Below are positions 57,525 through 64,000 of a stretch of DNA of 64,000 nt, in pieces. The first letter of the stretch is position 1. Every line of letters begins with the position of its first letter. The notes below the pieces were generated by a model, which saw nothing but the letters and a program-made list of their open reading frames with translations, did no database searches and was not told the DNA's origin. Location: NCBI GenBank assembly GCA_037039925.1, contig JAXRKP010001606.1, positions 22,501 to 86,500 of the forward strand. The letters are read 5' to 3'. A program made the translations under genes and the position numbers. This DNA comes from Doris montereyensis. Its lineage: Eukaryota > Mollusca > Gastropoda > Nudibranchia > Dorididae.

Positions 57525-57795
57525 TGAGATGGATGGTTCAGTAGCTTCCACCATTGAAATATTTGGATCCTGAGGTCCTGGTTTCTAACCCTGGCAATAC
57601 AAGGTTATGTACGATGTTGTGTTCTTGGGAAAAACACATACACCGTAACATTGCATTGCAAACTTTTGCTCTTCCAACCCAGGTGCATATATGCACCAGC
57701 ATCCTGTCTATGAGGCCTGTATAGTATTATTCATGACCTGGTCTGCTTCAAACTATAGAAACTGCTCCACTGCTATAAAGTCTGGCACATGAAAC
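57525..57795 (+). mobile_element. Diverged SINE family A copy
   Basis: The CTGGTTTCTAACCCTGGCAA B-box region, TTCTTGGGAAAAACACATAC, CCAACCCAGGTGCATATATG and AAACTATAGAAACTGC follow the order of family A, with many changes. The tRNA-like A box is not readable. An old copy. Confidence 0.6.
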
Positions 57796-57813
57796 AAGTA
57801 TCATCTTGTACAC

Positions 57814-58007
57814 CAGTGCTTCTCAAACTCTCTGATGTGGCGGACCGGCATTTTTCTCTCTCTCCAATTTGCCAGAGACTGAGGAGCGAGACAAGCATAG
57901 AACTGAAAGTAAAAAAAATCGGGCAGATCTTTTAATCTCCATGTACCGGCAGACGTTGGCTCGCGGGGTAACGGTAAGCGCACTGCACCACACTTTGAGT
58001 AGCACTG
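57814..58007. mobile_element. hAT-type MITE, 194 bp, perfect 8 bp target duplication
   Basis: Ends CAGTGCTTCTCAAACTCT and, inverted, CAGTGCTACTCAAAGTGTGG. These are classic hAT termini. TTGTACAC flanks it directly at both sides (57806-57813 and 58008-58015), the 8 bp duplication made by hAT transposases. The interior (GGCGGACCGGCATTTTT near the left) also follows the usual hAT wording. It has no coding capacity. Confidence 0.93.
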
Positions 58008-58179
58008 TTGTACACCCTATAACCAGGTCAAAAAATGTCTATCAACAAATCACATGACCTATTTTAAAGACAACCAAATGCTAATGACCACGAATGGACG
58101 CCTTTAGCATCAGTATCAGAGATCATTTCAGTATCAGAGATCATTTCAGTATCAGAGACCATTTCAGTATCAGAGATCT

Positions 58180-58290
58180 CAGAGTGAATTAAGAGGAAAC
58201 AGTAAGATGGAAGTTAAGTGAAAGAGTGAATGAAAGGAAAAATGAGTACTCCACCAGCAGCATGTGCCAACAGCCCACATATGATAAAAT
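58180..58290. repeat. Dispersed repeat D, copy 2, abutting a UROS exon
   Basis: AGAGTGAATTAAGAGGAAAC, GAATGAAAGGAAAAATGAG and CCACCAGCAGCATGTGCCAA. It ends only a few bases from the UROS donor at 58296-58297. Confidence 0.65.
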
Positions 58291-58297
58291 AAAATAC

Positions 58298-58383
58298 CTT
58301 TGCCACAATACTGGATTTCACTGATTCGGCTAAATTTTCATGAGCACAAGTTTCATACGACACAACTTCCTTCAGCTCCAAAC
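58298..58383 (-). CDS. UROS: UROS internal exon
   Basis: The acceptor AATTTTTATCGACAG at 58384-58398 precedes an 86 bp exon ending GCAAAG|GTATTTT. Starting with two bases that complete a Gly codon, it encodes LELKEVVSYETCAHENLAES and VKSSIVAK. This corresponds to the family segment that follows the K-G-I motif and contains the conserved Y-x-T (here SYETCAH). It ends in phase 0, which joins it directly to the GVPHF exon, as in vertebrate UROS. No frameshift. Confidence 0.85.
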
Positions 58384-58719
58384 CTGTCGATAAAAATTGT
58401 AATTCCTTGCTGTAGATACCGTCCTGGCAAAAACCTACTTTCAAAAGCAACTGCCATTCCCAGATTGGAAATACAATTGATTCAATGAATAAACATGTAG
58501 GGGGTGATGAGTGTAAAAATCCCTCTTTCAAATCAGGGATAATTTTTCTGAATGATTTGATGCCTGACTTAACACACCCACACATACTTAACACTGAACA
58601 GACTAGTATTGACTAATTGCAGTGAATTTGACTTTACGTAAGAATTCAATTCGGTTATGATGAATTATTGTTATAAGCATTACTCAACATATTGAAAATA
58701 AAAAAATAAATGATCAAAC
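58384..58719. other. UROS intron
   Basis: 336 bp between two phase-matched exons. A longer minus-strand open frame extends through part of it by chance. Confidence 0.6.
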
Positions 58720-58799
58720 CTTTGCTGGTCAAGATGTCTGGTAAACTTTCCTGTGGATACTCGAACAAGGGAACAGCAACGGTTTCGTTGGATCTTTCA
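58720..58799 (-). CDS. UROS: UROS exon with the PLLFPC block, one-base frameshift
   Basis: The acceptor TTATTTCACAG at 58800-58810 opens an 80 bp exon ending AGCAAAG|GTTTGA. Its first half reads KDPTKPLLFPCSSIHR, matching the conserved LLFPCGxxxR block of UROS. Its second half reads SLPDILTSK in the next frame, matching the LPxxLxxKG segment, and ends in phase 1 as the next exon requires. The frame change falls at CACAGGAAAGTTTACC near 58755. The 5' exons of the gene would lie to the right, beyond satellite and the window edge. Confidence 0.8.
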
Positions 58800-58810
58800 C
58801 TGTGAAATAA

Positions 58811-59239
58811 TTATTTTTTTTGAAAAACATGTAAAAAATAAAATGTTTTATGAATGATAACGTCCTGACTCAGGTACCAATCTAACTCTTTGTGCTTAAC
58901 TAAAGGCATTTCCAGAATAAATGAATTTATGCTTCTTCATTGTGTATAGACTGTCGTAAAACAAAAATTGTGTACAGGGGCATATAACATCAGGTCTCAA
59001 TGCTCAAACAAGGGTTTGTTTATTTGATTGAAATTTACCCCAACCACCATATGCAAGATTTCAGGTAGAATTAAGAGGAAACAGCAAATTGGTAGATAGG
59101 TGCAAGGGAAAAAAAGAAGTAGGATCTACCAGCAGCGCCCTCGAACTACTCACTTCAGACAAGGAAAGACAAGTATACATTACCCATCCTTTTCATCACA
59201 CTGTAAAATTGCCGTGACAACTTTTAATAGCATTATACT
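58811..59239. other. UROS intron, left of the satellite
   Basis: Contains dispersed repeat D copy 3 (59060-59150: GAATTAAGAGGAAACAGC, CCAGCAGCGCCC). A possible minus-strand coding stretch near 59166-59200 (VVTAILQCDEKDG before GTAATG) has the right place for a UROS exon but an unsuitable phase. Confidence 0.4.
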
Positions 59240-61028
59240 CGTTACTTCATACTTGTGACTATTGAATGATAGTACAATAGCTTAATGCTTGTGACTATTG
59301 AATGATAGCACAATAGCTTAATGCTTGTGACTATTGAATGATAGCACAATAGCTTAATGCTTGTGACTATTGAATGATAGCACAATAGCTTAATGCTTGT
59401 GACTATTGAATGATAGCACAATAGCTTAATGCTTGTGACTATTGAATGATAGCACAACAGCTTAATGCTTGTGACTATTGAATGATAGCACAACAGCTTA
59501 ATGCTTGTGACTATTGAATGATAGCACAACAGCTTAATGCTTGTGACTATTGAATGATAGCACAATAGCTTAATGCTTGTGACTATTGAATGATAGCACA
59601 ATAGCTTAATGCTTGTGACTATTGAATGATAGCACAATAGCTTAATGCTTGTGACTATTGAATGATAGCACAATAGCTTAATGCTTGTGACTATTGAATG
59701 ATAGCACAATAGCTTAATGCTTGTGACTATTGAATGATAGCACAACAGCTTAATGCTTGTGACTATTGAATGATAGCACAATAGCTTAATGCTTGTGACT
59801 ATTGAATGATAGCACAATAGCTTAATGCTTGTGACTATTGAATGATAGCACAACAGCTTAATGCTTGTGACTATTGAATGATAGCACAACAGCTTAATGC
59901 TTGTGACTATTGAATGATAGCTTAATGCTTGTGACAATAGCTTAATGCTTGTGACTATGGAATGATAGTACAATAGCTTAATGCTTGTGACTATTGAATG
60001 ATAATACAATAGCTTTAAACTTGTAACCATTGAATGATAGTACAATAGCTTAATGTATGTGATTATTAAATAATACTACAATAACTTAATGTGTGTAACC
60101 ATTGAATGATAATACAATAGCTTTATACTTTTGTAACCATTGAATGATAGTACAATAGCTGTATACTTTTGTAACCATTGAATGATACTACAATAGCTTT
60201 ATACTTGTAACCATTGAATGATAATACAATAGCTTTATACTTTTGTAACCATTGAATGATAATACAATAGCTTTATACTTTTGTAACCATTGAATGATAT
60301 TACAATAGCTTTATACTTTTGAAACCATTGAATGATACTAAAATAGCTTTATACTTTTGTAACCATTGAATGATACTACAATAGCTTTATACTGTTGTAA
60401 CCATTGAATGATAATACAATATCTTTATACTTTTGTAACCATTGAATGATAATACAATAGCTTTATACATTTATAACCATTGAATGATAGTACAATAACT
60501 TTATACTTGTAACCATTGAATGATACTATAATAGCTTTATACTTTTGTAACCATTGAATGATAATACAATAGCTTTATATGTGTAACCATTGAATGATAG
60601 TACAATAGCTTTATATTTGTAACCATTGAATGATAGTACAATAGCTTTATACTTTTGTAACCATTGAATGATAGTACAATAGCTTTATACTTGTAACCAT
60701 TGAATGATAGTACAATAGCTTTATATTTTTGTAACCATTGAATGATAGTACAATAGCTTTATACTTGTGACTATTGAATGATAGTACAATAGCTTTATAC
60801 TTGTAACCATTGAATGATAGTACAATAGCTTCATACTTGTAACCATTGAATGATAGTACAATAGCTTCATACTTGTAACCATTGAATGATAGTACAATAG
60901 CTTTATACATTTGTAACCATTGAATGATAGTACAATAGCGCAATGATTGTGACTATTACATGATAGTACAATAGCTTTATACTTGTGACTATTGAATGAT
61001 AGTACAATAGCTTTATACTTGTGACTAT
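59240..61028. repeat. Satellite, 36/37 bp unit, block 1
   Basis: The unit is GCTTGTGACTATTGAATGAT followed by AGCACAATAGCTTAAT. From about 60000 a 37 bp variant with TTGTAACCATTGAATGATA and GTACAATAGCTTTATACT takes over, then mixed types. Unit frames stay open for over 250 codons on the minus strand, an artefact. Confidence 0.97.
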
Positions 61029-61029
61029 T

Positions 61030-61600
61030 GATCTGCATTTCAGAAAAGTGAGTTAACTCTATCTCCTTGATGGTATCAATACATTTGTAAATTGTATACA
61101 TTTCGTACCTTTATTGTAAATTTTTGCCCTGATTGATACTTCCTTTCATTTATTCTCTTTCATTACTTTTTCTAGACACAGTGAGAAATAGATGTAGTCT
61201 TATAGTCATCCTTTTATTTTGTTTTTGTTTCCTATACTCATACCTCTCTCTCTCTTTCCTGCTTTTTTCTTTGTCTCTCTCTATCTCCTTCTCGTCTTTT
61301 ATTCCTTACTTATTTTCACATCTTTATTTCATTCTAGATCTGAACCTTTCATTCTCGTTCCTATATATTCTTCACTTTCCCTTCTAATCACTCTTCTTAT
61401 CATCACCGTCTTTTTCTTTCTTTCTTCCTCCTTTCTGTTTTTCTTCTGACATCACATTGTGTGATGCCTTAGGTAGTGTTTAGATCTAGATTCTAGATAT
61501 TTTTCGTTTGTTGTCTGACGAAGGGTTATATCCCAAACGTCAAGTGTTTGTTCTGTCTTTATTAGTGGAGTTGTCACTTATTGTCACATTTCACCTATTG
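61030..61600 (+). mobile_element. Solo Penelope-like terminal repeat, copy C, inside the satellite
   Basis: Reverse-complement match to 30770-31600 through ACCTTTATTGTAAATTTTTG, GATTGATACTTC, CTCATACCTCTCTC, TGACATCACATTGTGTGATG and GACGAAGGGTTATATCCC, ending GAGTTGTCACTTATTG. No coding part accompanies it. It splits one satellite block, and satellite units resume immediately on the right. Confidence 0.85.
61515..61541 (+). ncRNA. Hammerhead-ribozyme-like core, copy C
   Basis: CTGACGA (intact CUGANGA box), a GGG-TTATAT-CCC hairpin, then AAAC and GTC, where the G of GAAA has been lost. With copies A and B the inferred consensus has every hammerhead core box: CUGANGA, helix II hairpin, GAAA, and a minimal ACGU helix III before C. 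Penelope-like elements of many animals are known to carry type I hammerheads in their terminal repeats. Confidence 0.5.
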
Positions 61601-62925
61601 CATGATAGTACAATATCTTTATACCTGTCACTATTGCATGATAGTACAATATCTTTATACCTGTCACTATTGAATGATAGTACAATATCTTTAAACCTGT
61701 CACTATTGCATGATAGTACAATATCTTTATACCTGTCACTATTGCATGATAGTACAATATCTTTATACCTGTCACTATTGCATGATAGTACAATATCTTT
61801 ATACTTGTGACTATTGAATGATAGTACAATAGCTTTATACTTGTCACTATTGCATGATAGTACTATAGCTTTATACTTGTGACTATTGAATGATAGTACA
61901 ATAGCTTTATACTTGTGACTATTGAATGATAGAACAATAGCTTTATACTTGTGACTATTGAATGATAGTACAAAAGCTTTATACTTGTGACTATTGAATG
62001 ATAGTACAAAAGCTTTATACTTGTCACTATTGCATGATAGTACTATAGCTTTATACTTGTGACTATTGAATGATAGTACAATAGCTTTATACTTGTGACT
62101 ATTGAATGATAGTACAAAAGCTTTATACTTGTGACTATGGAATGATAGTACAATAGCTTTATACTTGTGACTATTGAATGATAGTACAAAAGCTTTACAA
62201 AAGCTTTATACTTGTGACTATTGAATGATAGTACAAAAGCTTTATACTTGTGACTATTGAATGATAGTACAATAGTTTTATACTTGTGACTATTGAATGA
62301 TAGTACAATAGCTTTATACTTGTGATTATTGAATGATAGTACAATAGCTTTATACTTGTGACCATTGAATGATAGTACAATGGCTTTATACTTGTGACTA
62401 TTGAATGATAGTCCGATAGCTTTATACTTGTGACTATTGAATGATAGTACAATAGCTTTATATTTGTGACTATTGAATGATAGTACAATAGCTTTATACT
62501 TGTGACTATTGAATGATAGTACAATAGCTTTATACTTGTGACCATTGAATGATAGTACAAAAGCTTTATACTTGTGACTATTGAATGATAGTACAATAGC
62601 TTTATACTTGTGACTATTGAATGATAGTACAATAGCTTTATACTTGTGACTATTGAATGATAGTACAATAGCTTTATACTTGTGACTATTGAATGATAGT
62701 ACAATAGCTTTATACTTGTGACTATTGAATGATAGTACAATAGCTTTATACTTGTGACTATTGAATGATAGTACAATAGCTTTATACTTGTGACTATTGA
62801 ATGATAGTACAATAGCTTTATACTTGTGACTATTGAATGATAGTACAATAGCTTTATACTTGTGACTATTGAATGATAGTACAATAGCTTTAATGACTAT
62901 TGAATGATAGTACAAAAAGCTTAAT
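61601..62925. repeat. Satellite, 36 bp unit, block 2
   Basis: Starts with a CACTATTGCATGATAGTACA + ATATCTTTATACCTGT variant (about six units), then a very homogeneous GTGACTATTGAATGATAGTA + CAATAGCTTTATACTT type to 62890. Confidence 0.97.
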
Positions 62926-62929
62926 GCGG

Positions 62930-63225
62930 TGGCGTCGGTGGCGGTTAGGCTGCTGGACTGGGGATCATGGGGTCCCGAGTTGGAATCTTAGCAAAGCCAG
63001 GGCCGACATTGTGTTCCTTGGGGAAAGACACGTAACATGCATTTTCCCACTCTACCCAGGTGCAAATGGGTACAAGCACTAGCTTGGGAGTAAAACCTGC
63101 ATCAGACTAGCGTCCTGGCCAGGAGGTGAATATTGTCAATTTTTCCGCTTCACGCTATAGAATCCGGGATACGCTTCGACTCTATAGGCCTTCAGGGCCT
63201 TGAAGGAACTTTACTTTTTTTTTGA
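62930..63225 (+). mobile_element. SINE family A, copy 2, in the satellite
   Basis: GGCGTCGGTGGCGGTTAGGC is a head from which CCGAGC has been lost compared with 63735. Then come GGACTGGGGATCATGGGGTC, TTCCTTGGGGAAAGACAC, ACCCAGGTGCAAATGGGTAC and GTCCTGGCCAGGAGG, ending in a T9 tract. It shares private changes with the copy at 63735. Confidence 0.9.
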
Positions 63226-63229
63226 GTTT

Positions 63230-63730
63230 TGAATGATTACAATGAGTGTGACCATTGAATGATAGTACAATAGCTTAATGCATGTGACCATTGAATGATA
63301 GTACAATAGCTTAATGACTATGAATGACCATTGAATGATTGAATGATAGTACAATAGCTTAATGCGTGTGACTATTGAATGATAGTACATTAGCTTAATG
63401 CGTGTGACTATTGAATGATAGTACAATAGCTTAATGCGTGTGTGACTATTGAATGATAGTACAATAGCTTAATGCGTGTGACTATTGAATGATAGTACAA
63501 TAGCTTAATGCGTGTGACTATTGAATGATAGTACAATAGCTTAATGCATGTGACCGTTGAATGATAGTACAATAGCTTAATGCGTGTGACTATTGAATGA
63601 TAGTACATTAGCTTAATGCATGTGACCGTTGAATGATAGTACAATAGCTTTATACTTGTGACTATTGAATGATAGTACAATAGCTTTATACTTGTGACTA
63701 TTGAATGATAGTACAAAGCTTAATGCATGT
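63230..63730. repeat. Satellite, 36 bp unit, block 3
   Basis: Mostly the GCGTGTGACTATTGAATGAT + AGTACAATAGCTTAAT type. Block length plus one SINE gives a composite period of about 800 bp. Confidence 0.96.
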
Positions 63731-63734
63731 GGTG

Positions 63735-64000
63735 GCGTCGGTGGCCGAGCGGTTAGGCTGCTGGACTGGGGATCATGGGGTCCCGAGTTGGAATCTTAGC
63801 AAAGCCAGGGCCGACATTGTGTTCCTTGGGAAAGACACGTAACATGCATTTTCCCCACTCTACCCAGGTGCAAATGGGTACAAGCACTAGCTTAGGAGTA
63901 AAAACCTGCATCAGACTAGCGTCCTGGCCAGGAGGTGAATATTGTCAATTTTTCCGCTTCACGCTATAGAATCCGGGATACGCTTCGACTCTATAGGCCT
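63735..64000 (+). mobile_element. SINE family A, copy 3, cut by window edge
   Basis: Complete head GGTGGCCGAGCGGTTAGGCT. Nearly identical to copy 2 through the body. The 3' end lies beyond the window. Confidence 0.9.

Noticed and set aside
59166..59200. Additional UROS exon (VVTAILQCDEKDG)
   Set aside because: The location is plausible, but phase does not match the next exon and the acceptor is weak.
59242..60045. 267-codon minus-strand frame, and similar frames at 62043-62915
   Set aside because: The 36 bp satellite has no stop in these frames. There is no start context, splice signal or domain.

Overview
This is repeat-dominated, AT-rich metazoan nuclear DNA. Split coding exons with GT/AG borders, tRNA-derived SINEs, LINEs, a Penelope-like element, a Ty3/gypsy element, piggyBac and hAT elements and kilobases of satellite all argue against a prokaryote or a virus. 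The element mix and the abundance of TAGATC-type simple sequence suggest a lophotrochozoan, probably a mollusc and perhaps a gastropod. That placement is an inference.

Two host genes can be supported, both on the minus strand. The first is uroporphyrinogen-III synthase (UROS, haem pathway). Its exons lie at 58.8, 58.3, 56.4, 55.0 and 53.3 kb, and its 5' exons lie beyond the right edge. The second is a gene whose first exon (29.98 kb) carries two SUMO-interacting-motif-like stretches. It splices in phase to a large exon at 18.64-17.14 kb with a third such motif and a helical C-terminal half. Exons at 12.4 and 3.1 kb may continue it. A SIMC1/SLF1-like identity is only a hypothesis.

Layout, left to right. 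0-12 kb: LINE pieces, including a LINE at 8.6-11.9 kb with a monomeric 5' UTR that was later hit by a SINE, plus mini- and microsatellites. 12.8-25.6 kb: large tandem arrays (25, 67, 41 and 24 bp units) inside introns of the SIM gene. 25.9-29.1 kb: a nest of DNA transposons, including a piggyBac with TTAA ends. 30.7-37 kb: a Penelope-like element (reverse transcriptase thumb plus GIY-YIG nuclease) with repeated ends that carry a hammerhead-like core, next to a 1.2 kb long inverted repeat. 38-39.7 kb: minisatellites. 40.2-42.4 kb: a decayed Rex1/CR1-like LINE. 42.6-47.3 kb: a Ty3/gypsy (mag-like) element with identical LTRs and a 5 bp target duplication. 47.7-48.4 kb: a transposase remnant. 49.6-56.1 kb: minisatellites and UROS exons. 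57.8 kb: a perfect hAT MITE. 59.2-64 kb: a 36 bp satellite interrupted by a Penelope end and by SINE copies that appear to have been amplified with it.

Single-base frameshifts occur in UROS, in the SIM gene and in the LTR element whose two LTRs are identical. Either residual indel errors in the assembly or real decay could explain them, and this affects every coding call here.
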